This document shows, in pieces, positions 46,028 through 55,096 of a stretch of DNA of 64,000 bases. The notes below the pieces were generated by a model. The model saw nothing but the letters and a program-made list of their open reading frames with translations. It did not search any database and was not told where the DNA came from. The stretch covers positions 685,001 to 749,000 of the forward strand of contig NZ_CP012700.1 of NCBI RefSeq assembly GCF_001307295.1, in the 5' to 3' direction. Numbering within the stretch: position 1 is the stretch's first letter; every line of letters starts with the position of its first letter. The stretch comes from Sphingopyxis macrogoltabida (lineage in GTDB: Bacteria; Pseudomonadota; Alphaproteobacteria; Sphingomonadales; Sphingomonadaceae). The translations under genes and the position numbers were made by a program.

Positions 46028-46501
46028 TCAGAGGCGCGGGCGGTGATTTGCGTGGCAGATCGCGATCGCGAGCGCATCGGCGGCGTCGGCTCCCGCCACC
46101 TTGGCGCCGGGGAGCAGGACGCGCAGCATCGCCTGCACCTGTTCCTTCGCCGCCCCGCCGGTGCCGACGATCGCCTTCTTGACCAGCCGCGGCGCATATT
46201 CGGTGACGGGCAACCCACCGCGCGCGCAGCCGAGCAGCACCACGCCGCGGGCGTGTGCGAGCTTCAGTGTCGATTGCGGATTGTTGTTGACGAAAACTTC
46301 CTCGACCGCTGCGCACGTCGGTGCATGATCGGCGATTACGGCCGCGAGCACCGTATCGAGATGCGCGAGCCGGTCGGGCAGGGACGTCTTCGCGTCGGTC
46401 TTTACCTGCCCGTTGGCGATATGGCTGATCCGGCTGCCCTCGACGCGGATGACGCCCCAGCCCGTACAACTGAGCGAGGGATCGAGGCCGAGGATGATCA
46501 G
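46028..46501 (-). CDS. ruvC: Holliday junction resolvase, predicted CTG start
   Basis: RuvC cuts Holliday junctions. Translating from CTG 46501 gives 157 residues starting MIILGLDPS, which puts catalytic Asp7, Glu67/68 ([10 protein letters not shown]), Asp139 and Asp142 ([14 protein letters not shown]) at the E. coli positions (7, 66, 138, 141). No ATG, GTG or TTG exists in frame before residue 51, and starting there would delete Asp7. The CTG overlaps the yebC stop (CTGA), so re-initiation by ribosomes ending yebC can explain use of a weak start codon. A gene caller limited to common starts would report only the C-terminal 107 residues. Confidence 0.88.
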   Translation of the reverse strand: MIILGLDPSLSCTGWGVIRVEGSRISHIANGQVKTDAKTSLPDRLAHLDTVLAAVIADHAPTCAAVEEVFVNNNPQSTLKLAHARGVVLLGCARGGLPVTEYAPRLVKKAIVGTGGAAKEQVQAMLRVLLPGAKVAGADAADALAIAICHANHRPRL

Positions 46502-47244
46502 CCGAGCTTCTCCATCACCGCATCGGGGATTTCATAATTGCCCCAGACGGTCTGGACATCGTCGTCGTCGTCGAGCGTGTCGATCAGCTTGAACAAGGTC
46601 TGTGCAACGCTTTCGTCGCCGACTTCGCTCTTCAGCGTCGGCTTCCACGCCAGCTTGACGCCTTCGGCCTCGCCGAGCTTCGCTTCGAGTGCCTTTGCGA
46701 CTTCGTGCAGGCTGTCGACGCTGGTCCAGATGTCGTGGCCGTCCTCGGACGATTCGACGTCGTCGGCGCCGGCATCCAGCGCGGCTTCGAACACCGTGTC
46801 GGCGTCGCCCGCGCTCACGCCATAGTTGATCAGGCCGAGCCGGTCGAAGCCATGGCTGACGCTGCCGCTGGTGCCAAGGTTTCCACCATTCTTGCTGAAT
46901 GCGGTCCGTACGTTGGTCGCGGTGCGGTTGCGGTTGTCGGTCAGCGCCTCGACGATCAGCGATACGCCGCCGGGACCATAGCCTTCGTAGCGGATTTCTT
47001 CGTAATTATCGCCATCGTTGCCTGCTGCCTTGTCGATCGCGCGCTGGATATTGTCCTTCGGCATCGACTGCGCCTTGGCGGCGTTGACCGCGGCGCGCAG
47101 GCGCGCGTTCGCGTCGGGATCGGGCAGGCCCATCTTCGCGGCGACGGTGATTTCGCGACTGAGCTTCGAGAAGAGGCTGCTGCGCTTTTTGTCCTGCGCA
47201 CCCTTGCGGTGCATGATGTTCTTGAATTTACTATGGCCGGCCAC
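46498..47244 (-). CDS. yebC: YebC/PmpR-family protein
   Basis: The 248-residue protein starts [21 protein letters not shown], the strongly conserved YebC N-terminus, and has the usual three domains ending in an acidic segment. Members act as transcription regulators or, as shown more recently for some, as ribosome-associated factors for proline-rich stretches; which applies here is unknown. It heads the yebC-ruvC-ruvA-...-ruvB transcription unit, a common arrangement. Confidence 0.95.
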   Translation of the reverse strand: MAGHSKFKNIMHRKGAQDKKRSSLFSKLSREITVAAKMGLPDPDANARLRAAVNAAKAQSMPKDNIQRAIDKAAGNDGDNYEEIRYEGYGPGGVSLIVEALTDNRNRTATNVRTAFSKNGGNLGTSGSVSHGFDRLGLINYGVSAGDADTVFEAALDAGADDVESSEDGHDIWTSVDSLHEVAKALEAKLGEAEGVKLAWKPTLKSEVGDESVAQTLFKLIDTLDDDDDVQTVWGNYEIPDAVMEKLG

Positions 47245-47275
47245 AGCCTACCTCCATCGGATCGAAAAATATGGC

Positions 47276-47296
47276 GGCCGCCCTAGCGCGGCCGCG
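47276..47296. terminator. GC-rich hairpin between ybjQ-like gene and yebC
   Basis: CGGCCGC and GCGGCCG form a short stem around CCTAGC in the 56-nt gap upstream of yebC. It lies just inside the promoter side of yebC and beyond the ybjQ stop on the minus strand is downstream; assignment as terminator is tentative. Confidence 0.2.
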
Positions 47297-47300
47297 CCGA

Positions 47301-47618
47301 TCAGACAACCACGGCGGTGCCGCTGGCGGAGACCATCAGCATCGAGCCGTTCTGGCCGAGCACCTCGTAATCGAGGTCGACGCCGATTACCGCATTGCCG
47401 CCGAGGCGCGTCGCTTCGGCCTCCATCTCGGCGATCGCTTCCTTGCGCGCACGGGCGAGGACGTCCTCATATTTGCCCGAGCGGCCGCCGACGATGTCGG
47501 TGATGCTGGTGAACAGGTCGCGGAACAGGTTGGCGCCGACGATCACCTCGCCGGTGACGATGCCCAGATATTCGCGGACCGGACGGCCTTCGACATTGTT
47601 GGTGGTGGTGCTAAACAC
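47301..47618 (-). CDS. YbjQ/UPF0145 family protein
   Basis: The 105-residue protein matches the YbjQ fold, which forms pentamers: [26 protein letters not shown] at the start, then [26 protein letters not shown] and [12 protein letters not shown]. Function is not established; a heavy-metal role was once proposed. GTG 47618 is chosen because GGAGGA lies 8 nt upstream and it gives the family N-terminus; the longer frame reads an unlikely basic extension. Confidence 0.88.
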   Translation of the reverse strand: MFSTTTNNVEGRPVREYLGIVTGEVIVGANLFRDLFTSITDIVGGRSGKYEDVLARARKEAIAEMEAEATRLGGNAVIGVDLDYEVLGQNGSMLMVSASGTAVVV

Positions 47619-47664
47619 GTTTTCATCCTCCCAGCGGCGCCGCGAATCCGGCGGCTTCGTCCTG

Positions 47665-48417
47665 CTATTCGAAAATGGCCCTTCTGTCGTGGGCTTCGCG
47701 ACAAAGGGCGACGAAGATGGCCGCAGCGACAACCGTGTATGCAAAGCGGAAGATCCCGTCGCCGAGCTGCATCAGCAGGAACATGCCGCGCGTCAATTCC
47801 TGACCGTCATGGCGATAGGAAAAATAGACGGCGAGCGCCATGGAAGGCATCGCCAAGGCCAGAAAGGCCGGCAGCCAGCGGCCGGTTTCTGTCCACATCA
47901 TCCGGAAGAATTCGTGCAACGTCGGTTGCCTGGTACCGGCCGCCGCCCAGATCGCGGCGAGAAGCAGCGGAAGCACGAGCAGCTTGCCGGCCGCGGCCAG
48001 CAGAAAGAAGGCCGAATAAGCGGGGACGATCGTGAGCATCATCAAGCTCACGATCGCGCTCGCTGCCATCGGCCAATAACTGTCGATGATGAAATAGGCC
48101 AGGATCGCGCCGATCGTGACGATCCAGCGGGGGTGCGGGCTACCGGACGGGGCGGCCGATGTATGCGCCAACCAGACTATGAAGCAGGCGAGCAGTACCA
48201 GATTGACGATGTTTGCGGGCGCCAGCCAGATTTGCGTCTGGCCGGTCAGCATGATGACGATGGCCAGCGCGGCCCGCAGCACCAGCATTCCCAGCAACCA
48301 AAAGCCGACCGGTTCGCGCCTCGCGATACCCAGGGCGAGGCGAGCAACGCCGGCGTCTGCCCGCGTCATTCTGGTCGGCTTTTGCAGCGATGCATCCGCT
48401 TGCCGTGGCGCCGGCAT
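47665..48417 (-). CDS. Hypothetical polytopic membrane protein
   Basis: The 250-residue protein has about six hydrophobic helices between residues 38 and 240 and no recognised motif. ATG 48417 overlaps the stop of the DUF2312 gene as TGATG, pointing to translational coupling, although an internal ATG (residue 17) is possible. I do not recognise the family. A ybjQ-like gene follows 46 nt later in the same direction. Confidence 0.7.
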   Translation of the reverse strand: MPAPRQADASLQKPTRMTRADAGVARLALGIARREPVGFWLLGMLVLRAALAIVIMLTGQTQIWLAPANIVNLVLLACFIVWLAHTSAAPSGSPHPRWIVTIGAILAYFIIDSYWPMAASAIVSLMMLTIVPAYSAFFLLAAAGKLLVLPLLLAAIWAAAGTRQPTLHEFFRMMWTETGRWLPAFLALAMPSMALAVYFSYRHDGQELTRGMFLLMQLGDGIFRFAYTVVAAAIFVALCREAHDRRAIFE

Positions 48418-48659
48418 CAGTCGATGCCGAGCGCCGATTTATAAACGTCGAGGATCGCTTCCATTTCCTTGCGGTCGTGGATCGGCATTTTCCTCAGGCG
48501 CACGATCTGGCGCATGATCTTGGGATCATAGCCGTTGCTCTTGGCTTCGTTATAGGTGTCGCGGATATCGTCGGCGATGCCCTTTTTCTCTTCTTCCAAC
48601 CGTTCGACGCGCTCGATGAACAGGCGCAGTTGCTGGTCGGTGGTGGTGGCTTCGCTCAT
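48417..48659 (-). CDS. DUF2312 (UPF0335) family protein
   Basis: The 80-residue, highly charged, helical protein has [37 protein letters not shown] content, the hallmark of the alphaproteobacterial DUF2312 family (often called GapR-like). The founding homologue GapR of Caulobacter is a DNA-binding protein that senses overtwisted DNA and is needed for chromosome organisation. ATG 48659 gives the standard start [12 protein letters not shown]. It is coupled to the next membrane-protein gene by TGATG. Confidence 0.88.
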   Translation of the reverse strand: MSEATTTDQQLRLFIERVERLEEEKKGIADDIRDTYNEAKSNGYDPKIMRQIVRLRKMPIHDRKEMEAILDVYKSALGID

Positions 48660-48721
48660 TTCAGGCTCCGGTGATGGGAAAGATGTGACGCGAGAATCGC
48701 GGCTGGCGCGTCCTAGCGGCG

Positions 48722-49042
48722 TCAGGGATTCTTCGCCATGCTTTCTTCCATCCGCTTGAGCTGTTCGGCGGTCGCCGCGGTGTGATGCAGCGCTTTCCAT
48801 TCGGCGGTCGGCATGCCGTGAACGATCGCGCGGCCGGCTTCCTTTTCGAGGTCGCCCGCCTCGGCGATCCAGTCGCCGAGGCAATTGCGGCAGAAACCGG
48901 CGAGCCCCATCAGGTCGATATTCGCGGCGTCGCTGCGATGCTGGAGCAGCCGCACGAGACGGCGGAAGGCCGCAGCGGCCACCGCATCGTCGAGGCCGTC
49001 GAGCGCGTCGTTCGCGGGAGTCTGGTCGTCGCTGCAGGACAT
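48722..49042 (-). CDS. DUF1244 family protein
   Basis: The 106-residue protein has the conserved core [18 protein letters not shown], then [17 protein letters not shown] with a CxxC pair, characteristic of DUF1244. It is a small all-helical protein of unknown function common in Proteobacteria. It precedes the DUF2312 gene by 62 nt on the same strand and is divergent from pyk. Confidence 0.85.
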   Translation of the reverse strand: MSCSDDQTPANDALDGLDDAVAAAAFRRLVRLLQHRSDAANIDLMGLAGFCRNCLGDWIAEAGDLEKEAGRAIVHGMPTAEWKALHHTAATAEQLKRMEESMAKNP

Positions 49043-49148
49043 GGCGGAATTCCTTCTGGTCGGCAGATGAATAGCTATACGCGGCTTGCCTTGCCGGGGA
49101 TATACGCCCTAGGCAAGCCGCCCAGCCTTTCCAATTGTCGGAGCACCC

Positions 49149-50603
49149 GTGGTCCAGAGTTTTACGCCCCGCCAGCGCAAGGTCCGCATCCTCGCGACCC
49201 TCGGCCCCGCGAGCGCGAACCCGGAGATGATCGCGGCGCTGCACCGCGCCGGCGCCGATGCCTTCCGCGTCAACATGAGTCACGGCGATCATGCGGGTCA
49301 CGCGAAGGTCATCGCGGCGATCCGGGCGCTGGAGAAAGAGACGGGGCGCCCGACGACGATCCTCGTCGACCTGCAGGGACCGAAGCTGCGCGTCGGCACC
49401 TTCAAGGACGGCCCCGCCGAGCTGGTGAAGGGTCGGAAGTTCGTTCTCGATGCCGACAAGACGCCGGGCGATGCGACCCGCGTCCACTTGCCGCATCCCG
49501 AACTCTTTGCCGCGCTCGAACCCGAGACGCGGCTGCTCGTCGACGACGGCAAGCTGGTGCTGCGGGTCAAGAAGGTTGGCGCCGACCGGATCGAGACGAT
49601 CGTCGAGGTCGGCGGCCGGATTTCGGATCGCAAGGGAGTCAATGTCCCCGACGTTGTCGTGCCGCTGGCGGCGCTGACCGAAAAGGACCGCAAGGACCTG
49701 ACCTTCGCGCTTGAGCAGCATGTCGACTGGATCGCGCTGTCGTTCGTCCAGCGCCCGGAGGACGTCGCCGAGGCGCGGCGGCTGATCGGCGGCAAGGCAG
49801 CCTTGCTGGTGAAGTTCGAAAAACCGTCGGGTGTCCAGCGGATCGATGAGATATTGGAGATTGCCGACGCCGCGATGGTCGCGCGCGGCGACCTGGGGGT
49901 CGAACTGCCCCCGGAAGCCGTGCCGCCGCTGCAGAAGCGGATCGTCGCGACTGCGCGGCGGATGGGCAAACCGGTGGTCGTGGCGACGCAGATGCTCGAA
50001 TCGATGATCGTCTCGCCGTCGCCGACGCGCGCCGAAGTCAGCGATGTGGCCACGGCGGTGTACGACGGGGCCGACGCGATCATGCTCTCGGCCGAGACCG
50101 CGGCGGGGGCCTGGCCCGTCGAAGCCGTCACCATGATGGATTCGATCGCGCGTTCGGTCGAAAGCGATCCCGATTATTTCCGCCGCCTACATTTTACCGA
50201 GACGCACCCCGACGCGACGACTGCCGACGCGCTTGCCGAGGCGGCGGGCGACATTACGCGCACGATCGCCGCCGACGCGATCATCTGTTTCACCTTCTCG
50301 GGGTCGACGGCGCGCCGCGTCGCGCGCGAGCGGCCGGGCGCGCCGTTGCTCGTCCTGACCCCGAAGAAAGAGGCGGCGCGGCGCATGGGACTGCTGTGGG
50401 GCGCGCATGCGGTGCCGACCCGCGATATCGGCAGCTTCGAGGAGATGATCGCCAAGGGCAAGCGCATGGCGCTGCGCCACGGCATCGGCAAGGCGGGCGC
50501 CAAGCTGGTGATGATGGCGGGGGTGCCGTTCGGCACGCCGGGATCGACCAACGTGCTGCATGTCGCGACGCTGACCGGCGACGAGCTGCGCGGATACGCC
50601 TGA
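49149..50603 (+). CDS. pyk: Pyruvate kinase
   Basis: This is the glycolytic enzyme converting PEP + ADP to pyruvate + ATP. The 484 residues include the substrate segment NMSHG, the Mg-binding region [14 protein letters not shown], and the family signature [32 protein letters not shown]. The B domain (about residues 75-175) is intact. GTG 49149 is the only start giving the usual N-terminus ([16 protein letters not shown]). It is divergent from the DUF1244 gene with a 106-nt gap for promoters. Confidence 0.97.
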   Translation: MVQSFTPRQRKVRILATLGPASANPEMIAALHRAGADAFRVNMSHGDHAGHAKVIAAIRALEKETGRPTTILVDLQGPKLRVGTFKDGPAELVKGRKFVLDADKTPGDATRVHLPHPELFAALEPETRLLVDDGKLVLRVKKVGADRIETIVEVGGRISDRKGVNVPDVVVPLAALTEKDRKDLTFALEQHVDWIALSFVQRPEDVAEARRLIGGKAALLVKFEKPSGVQRIDEILEIADAAMVARGDLGVELPPEAVPPLQKRIVATARRMGKPVVVATQMLESMIVSPSPTRAEVSDVATAVYDGADAIMLSAETAAGAWPVEAVTMMDSIARSVESDPDYFRRLHFTETHPDATTADALAEAAGDITRTIAADAIICFTFSGSTARRVARERPGAPLLVLTPKKEAARRMGLLWGAHAVPTRDIGSFEEMIAKGKRMALRHGIGKAGAKLVMMAGVPFGTPGSTNVLHVATLTGDELRGYA

Positions 50604-50789
50604 CTGATTCACTCTGGCACAAAAGTTACCCGCCGATTCAGTAATTTGCGAAGTTGAGTCAGAACGGGACGAACAAAAATGGTAAATGCTGTTTGCACCA
50701 TTGACCGGGCGCGGCATATTCGGTGCATGTAGCGCGTCGGGACCCGCGTCGGGGGGATCGGCATCGCAAAAGCCCGGAGGTTCCCACGC

Positions 50790-51563
50790 GTGTCCGCACC
50801 GTTCCGTTTCCCGCGTTTCTTCGTCACCAGCCCGGCGCCTTGCCCCTATCTGGAGGGCAAGACCGAACGGAAGGTGTTCACCGAACTCAGCGGCAACAAT
50901 GCGAACGAACTCAACGACGCGCTGGGCCGTATCGGTTTCCGTCGCAGCCAGTCGGTCGCCTATCGCCCGAGCTGCGCCGATTGTTCGGCGTGCGTGTCGG
51001 TCCGCGTCTGTGCGGGCGAGTTCAAGCCGAGCAATTCGCAAAAGCGCAACCTGCGCCGCAACGGCGACCTGATCGCGACCGCCTGCAAACCTTGGGCGAC
51101 CGACGAGCAATATAGCCTGCTCCAGTCCTATCTCGCCTCGCGCCATCCCACCGGCGGCATGGCCGACATGGACGATCAGGATTTCGCCGACATGGTCGAA
51201 CAGACCCCGGTCGACAGCCATATGATCGAATATCGCGAGCCGACCGCCGACGGCAGCCGGGGCCGCCTCGTCGGCTGCTGCCTGACCGACCGGCAGGGCG
51301 ACGGGCTGTCGATGATCTACAGCTTCTTCGACGCGGCGCACCCGATGCGCGAGGGGCTCGGCACCTATATCATCGCCGACCATGTGATCCGCGCCGCGAA
51401 CGCCGGCCTGCCCTATGTCTATCTCGGCTACTGGATCGAGGGATCGGCGCGCATGGCGTACAAGGCACGCTTCCGCCCGCTCGAAAAGCTGGGCCCCGAC
51501 GGCTGGGCGCGGTTCGAGCCGGTGGCTTCGGACCGCATCGCGGCGATTTTCGAGCTCGCCTGA
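50790..51563 (+). CDS. bpt: Aspartate/glutamate leucyl(arginyl)-tRNA-protein transferase
   Basis: The 257-residue enzyme of the bacterial N-end rule adds leucine (or arginine) from tRNA to proteins with N-terminal Asp or Glu, marking them for ClpAP/ClpS degradation. The N-terminal cysteine cluster [13 protein letters not shown] and the segments KRNLRRN and [20 protein letters not shown] are typical. GTG 50790 is chosen for the GGAGG at about 50780. The 186-nt gap after pyk holds an AT-richer stretch (50630-50710) likely to contain its promoter; nothing else is recognisable there. Confidence 0.92.
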   Translation: MSAPFRFPRFFVTSPAPCPYLEGKTERKVFTELSGNNANELNDALGRIGFRRSQSVAYRPSCADCSACVSVRVCAGEFKPSNSQKRNLRRNGDLIATACKPWATDEQYSLLQSYLASRHPTGGMADMDDQDFADMVEQTPVDSHMIEYREPTADGSRGRLVGCCLTDRQGDGLSMIYSFFDAAHPMREGLGTYIIADHVIRAANAGLPYVYLGYWIEGSARMAYKARFRPLEKLGPDGWARFEPVASDRIAAIFELA

Positions 51564-51603
51564 ATCGGGCTATTGCGAACGTCTCGCAGCTCCGCCTCGC
51601 CGG

Positions 51604-51632
51604 TTGACCTTTTCCCGCTTTCAAGGGCATAG
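51604..51632 (+). promoter_or_regulatory. Candidate sigma-70 promoter for the redox module
   Basis: TTGACC (51604-51609) and GCATAG (51627-51632) are separated by 17 nt in the 206-nt gap before the FAD/cNMP/Fe-S gene, about 135 nt upstream of its ATG. The -35 match is good and the -10 weak. No CRP-like palindrome was seen in this gap. Confidence 0.3.
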
Positions 51633-51769
51633 CTTCATCTTCAGGACATAAGTCCGGGTCGCATCCATATGAAGGTCGCTTGGGGGCAAGCGGTTGGGGG
51701 GAATAGGATGCCCGTTCACGCGTTCCATGTCTTTTCGATCAGGGCTTTCGGCCGCGAAGGCGCGCGTGC

Positions 51770-54205
51770 ATGAGTGACGCGGTCAAGGTTGCGATCATCG
51801 GTTCGGGCCCCGCGGGACTCAGCGCCGCGTCGCGTGCCGGGCAGCTCGGGCTGAGCCACGTCCTGCTCGAAAAGACCGACCATCTTTCCGATACGATCTT
51901 CAAATATCAGAAGGGCAAGCGCGTGCTTGCGACGCCCGAGCGGCTCGACCTGCGTTCCGACTGCCGTTTCGCCGAGGGCGCGCGCGAATATATCCTCGGC
52001 AACTGGGACGAGGACGCCGCCAATAACAAGGTGAATGTCGTCAAGCATGCCGAAGTCACCGAAGTGACGGGGCAGCAGGGCGCGTTCGAGATCAAGACCG
52101 CCAAGGGCGAGGTCTACAAGGCCGAGAATATCGTGCTGGCGATCGGCACGCAGGGCAATCCGAACCGCATGCGCTGCGGCGGCGCCGACCTGCCGCATAT
52201 CATCTATCAGGTCGACGACCCGGAGGATTTCAAGGACAAGCATATCACCGTCGTCGGATCGGGCGATGCGGGGATCGAAAACGCCCTCGGCGTCGCCGAA
52301 GAAGCGCTCGAAAATACCGTCACCATCCTCAACCGCTCGAAGGATTTCGCGCGCGCCAAGGCGAAGAATGTCTCCGACATGATGGAGGCGGGCGAGAACG
52401 GCTTCATGTCGATCCGCACCGAGACACAGCCGAAACTGGTCGAGCCCGGCTGGCTGACGCTCGAAACGCCGACCGGCGACGAGAAGATCCAGTGCGACGT
52501 GATCGTCGCGCGGCTGGGTTCGGTCGCGCCGCGCGGTTTCGTCGAATCGATGGGGATCGAGTTCACCGGGCCCGACCGCGAAGCCTTTCCGAAGCTGTCG
52601 CCGACCTTTGAATCGACCGTCCCCGGCATTTTCGTGATCGGTGCGCTCGCCGGCTATCCGCTGATCAAGCATTGCATGAACCAGGGCTATGATGTCGTCG
52701 AGTTCATCAACGGCAATACCGCGCTGACCCCCGCCGACGAAAAGGATCTCGCCGCAATCTTCGCAGGGCTGCCGCAGCAGAAACCGGTCAGCGAATGGCT
52801 CGAGTATCTGCGCACCCGCATCCGCATCTTCGCCGATGTCTCGCCGCTCCAGATGCGCGAATTCATGCTCGATTCGAAGGTCGCTTTCTATCGCAAGGGC
52901 GATGTGGTGTTCGAAAAGGGCGAGCCGGGATCGTCGCTGTTCGCCATCGCCGATGGCCATGCCGAGGTCGAGGTCGGTCCCGGCATCACCGTGCCGATCG
53001 AACAGGGATCGATCTTCGGCGAGGTCGGGCTGATTTCGGGCCGCAAGCGCGGCGCGACGATCCGCGCCGGCGAGGACAGCATCTTCGTCGAGGTCTCGCG
53101 CACCGCGGCGCTCAAGCTGATGGCGGCGGTGCCCGGCGCCAAGCGCGTGATCAACCGCATCTCGCTCGAACGCCAGTTGCTGCAGATCTTCAAGGGCGGG
53201 CTGACGGTCGACGATCTGGCCGAAGTCGTCGACACGGCGGAGGTCGAGCGCGTGCCTGCGGGCAAGACGGTGCTGACCGAGGGCGAGCAGGGCGACGACG
53301 TCTATGTCATCCGCTCGGGATCGATGGTGGTCGAGAAGGATATCGGCGGCAAGCCGATCTTCCTCCGCTATTTGCCCGCGGGCAGCTTTTTTGGCGAGAT
53401 GGGCGTGCTGAGCGGCGAGCCGCGCAACGCCACGGTGAAGGCGGCGGTGGGCGCCGAACTCATCAAGCTGACTGGTGAAAGCTTTCGCAAGATGCTCGCC
53501 GCGCGGCCGCAGGTGCGCGAGGCGACCGAGGCGGCGGTCGCTGAACGCGCGCAGATGAACAGCTTTATCGAATCGCGCAAGGCAAGCTATTCGAGCGCGG
53601 TCGACCTCTATTCGGACACCGCGAGCTTCATCATGAAGGAGGGGCTCGGCGAAGCGACCGACGCGCTCCTGATCGACGAGAATCTCTGCGTCGGCTGCGA
53701 CAATTGCGAGAAAGCGTGCGCCGACAGCCACGAAGGCCTGTCTCGGCTCGACCGCGAGGCGGGCAAGACCTTTGCGCATCTGCACGTCCCGACGAGTTGT
53801 CGCCACTGCGAGCATCCGCACTGCATGGCCGACTGCCCGCCGAACGTGATCCACCGCGGCCCCGATGGTGAGGTGTTCATGGAGCCGGGTTGCATCGGCT
53901 GCGGCAACTGCATGCGCAACTGCCCCTATGGCGTGATCCGCATGGAGGCGGCGCCACCCCAAAAGCCGAGCCTGCTGCGCTGGCTGCTCACCGGCTTCGG
54001 CCCCGGCCCCGGCGAACCGTCGCCCAAATGGACGAAGAAGCAGCTGGGTGAGGAGAAGCCGAAGAAGATCGCGGTCAAATGCGACATGTGCAAGGGCATC
54101 GCGGGCGGGCCCGCCTGCGTGCGGGCGTGCCCGACCGGCGCCGCAATCCGCGTGTCGCCCGAGGAGTTCCTGTCGATCGCGCGGCTGCAAGAGGACGCCG
54201 ACTGA
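51770..54205 (+). CDS. FAD/NAD(P) oxidoreductase with two cyclic-nucleotide-binding domains and a four-cluster [4Fe-4S] module
   Basis: The 811-residue cytoplasmic protein has four parts. Residues 1-325 are a thioredoxin-reductase-like flavoprotein with dinucleotide motifs GSGPAG (11-16) and GSGDAG (163-168); the redox CxxC of thioredoxin reductase is absent. Residues about 352-460 and 470-580 are two cNMP-binding domains whose phosphate cassettes keep Glu and Arg (E418/R427 in FGEVGLISGRKRGAT; E543/R552 in FGEMGVLSGEPRNAT). Residues 640-787 hold 16 cysteines in DmsB-like order (C640/643/646/650, C677/680/685/689, C708/711/714/718, C771/774/783/787), enough for four [4Fe-4S] clusters. It is a likely NAD(P)H-linked electron input (or output) module that binds cAMP or cGMP. 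Its stop overlaps the cytochrome b-like gene (TGATG). Confidence 0.88.
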   Translation: MSDAVKVAIIGSGPAGLSAASRAGQLGLSHVLLEKTDHLSDTIFKYQKGKRVLATPERLDLRSDCRFAEGAREYILGNWDEDAANNKVNVVKHAEVTEVTGQQGAFEIKTAKGEVYKAENIVLAIGTQGNPNRMRCGGADLPHIIYQVDDPEDFKDKHITVVGSGDAGIENALGVAEEALENTVTILNRSKDFARAKAKNVSDMMEAGENGFMSIRTETQPKLVEPGWLTLETPTGDEKIQCDVIVARLGSVAPRGFVESMGIEFTGPDREAFPKLSPTFESTVPGIFVIGALAGYPLIKHCMNQGYDVVEFINGNTALTPADEKDLAAIFAGLPQQKPVSEWLEYLRTRIRIFADVSPLQMREFMLDSKVAFYRKGDVVFEKGEPGSSLFAIADGHAEVEVGPGITVPIEQGSIFGEVGLISGRKRGATIRAGEDSIFVEVSRTAALKLMAAVPGAKRVINRISLERQLLQIFKGGLTVDDLAEVVDTAEVERVPAGKTVLTEGEQGDDVYVIRSGSMVVEKDIGGKPIFLRYLPAGSFFGEMGVLSGEPRNATVKAAVGAELIKLTGESFRKMLAARPQVREATEAAVAERAQMNSFIESRKASYSSAVDLYSDTASFIMKEGLGEATDALLIDENLCVGCDNCEKACADSHEGLSRLDREAGKTFAHLHVPTSCRHCEHPHCMADCPPNVIHRGPDGEVFMEPGCIGCGNCMRNCPYGVIRMEAAPPQKPSLLRWLLTGFGPGPGEPSPKWTKKQLGEEKPKKIAVKCDMCKGIAGGPACVRACPTGAAIRVSPEEFLSIARLQEDAD

Positions 54206-55086
54206 TGGCGAGCCTGTTCCAGCGCCGCCGCAACAAGGCCACGCAGGTCGAGCGCGTGCGCGAACGGCGGCACGAGGGTTTCCTGCGCTATGCGGGTTTC
54301 CGCTGGGCCAAGATCTCGGCCAGCCTTTGCCTGCTCGTGATCGTCAGCTACGCACTGGTCGACGTGACGCCGCGGCATAATGGCGGGAGCTGGTACGGCT
54401 ATACGCTCGGCACCATCGGCGCCGGGCTGATCTTGTGGCTCACCGCATTGGGTTATCGCAAGCGCAAGATGACGAGCGATCACTGGTCGCTAAAGGCATG
54501 GACCTCGGCGCATGTCTATCTGGGGCTGAGCCTGATTGTCATCGGCACCTGGCACACCGGCTTCCAGCTCGGCTGGAACGTCCACACGCTGGCTTGGGCG
54601 CTGATGATGCTCGTCATTCTGTCGGGGCTTTATGGTGTCGTCGTCTATGCGACCCTGCCCGCGGCGCTGTCGAACAACCGCGACGAGATGACGCAGATGC
54701 AGATGCTCGAGGCGATCCGCGCCTTCGACCGCCAGCTCCATACGGCGGCGCAGCCGCTGACGCCCGAGGACACGGCGCCGGTGCTCGCGGCGCTCGACGA
54801 GGACCCGTTCGCGGGTGGCATCGGGGCGCGGCTGTCGGGCCGCTACCCCGATTGCGCGACGGCGGCGGCGCACCGCGCGCTTTCCGCATCGCGGAGCAGC
54901 GATGCCGAGGCGCGCGAGAAGGTGGTCGGGCTGCTGTCGCAGAAGCAGGCGGCGCTCGGGCGGCTGCGCCAGCATCTTCGCATCCGCGCGTTGCTCGAAA
55001 TCTGGCTTTATGTGCATGTGCCGCTGACCTTCGCGCTGATCGCGGCGCTGTCGGCGCACATCGTCAGCGTCTTTTTCTACTGGTGA
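54205..55086 (+). CDS. Predicted di-heme cytochrome b-like membrane protein
   Basis: The 293-residue protein has about five helices. Two helices each carry a histidine pair 14 residues apart: His103/His117 (SAHVYLG ... GTWHTGF) and His271/His285 (YVHVPLT ... SAHIVSV). This is the His-x13-His spacing that binds two stacked b hemes in bc1-type cytochrome b and related quinone oxidoreductases. A further His127 and a soluble loop of about 105 residues (150-255) are present. It most likely carries electrons across the membrane between the [4Fe-4S] protein and the decaheme protein. ATG 54205 overlaps the preceding TGA. Confidence 0.78.
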   Translation: MASLFQRRRNKATQVERVRERRHEGFLRYAGFRWAKISASLCLLVIVSYALVDVTPRHNGGSWYGYTLGTIGAGLILWLTALGYRKRKMTSDHWSLKAWTSAHVYLGLSLIVIGTWHTGFQLGWNVHTLAWALMMLVILSGLYGVVVYATLPAALSNNRDEMTQMQMLEAIRAFDRQLHTAAQPLTPEDTAPVLAALDEDPFAGGIGARLSGRYPDCATAAAHRALSASRSSDAEAREKVVGLLSQKQAALGRLRQHLRIRALLEIWLYVHVPLTFALIAALSAHIVSVFFYW

Positions 55087-55096
55087 GGCGGGACCG

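Noticed and set aside
46028..46351. A separate 107-residue gene at the end of ruvC
   Set aside because: It is the C-terminal part of RuvC; the reading frame continues upstream with conserved RuvC sequence to a CTG start.
51770..52745. Calling the flavoprotein domain a thioredoxin reductase
   Set aside because: The redox-active CxxC is absent; only the FAD and NAD(P) folds are shared.
51716..54190. Antisense open frame (824 codons) opposite the FAD/cNMP/Fe-S gene
   Set aside because: No recognisable domain, and the plus-strand frame has intact FAD, cNMP and Fe-S motifs. Similar mirrors opposite gspD and the TonB receptor were dismissed for the same reason.
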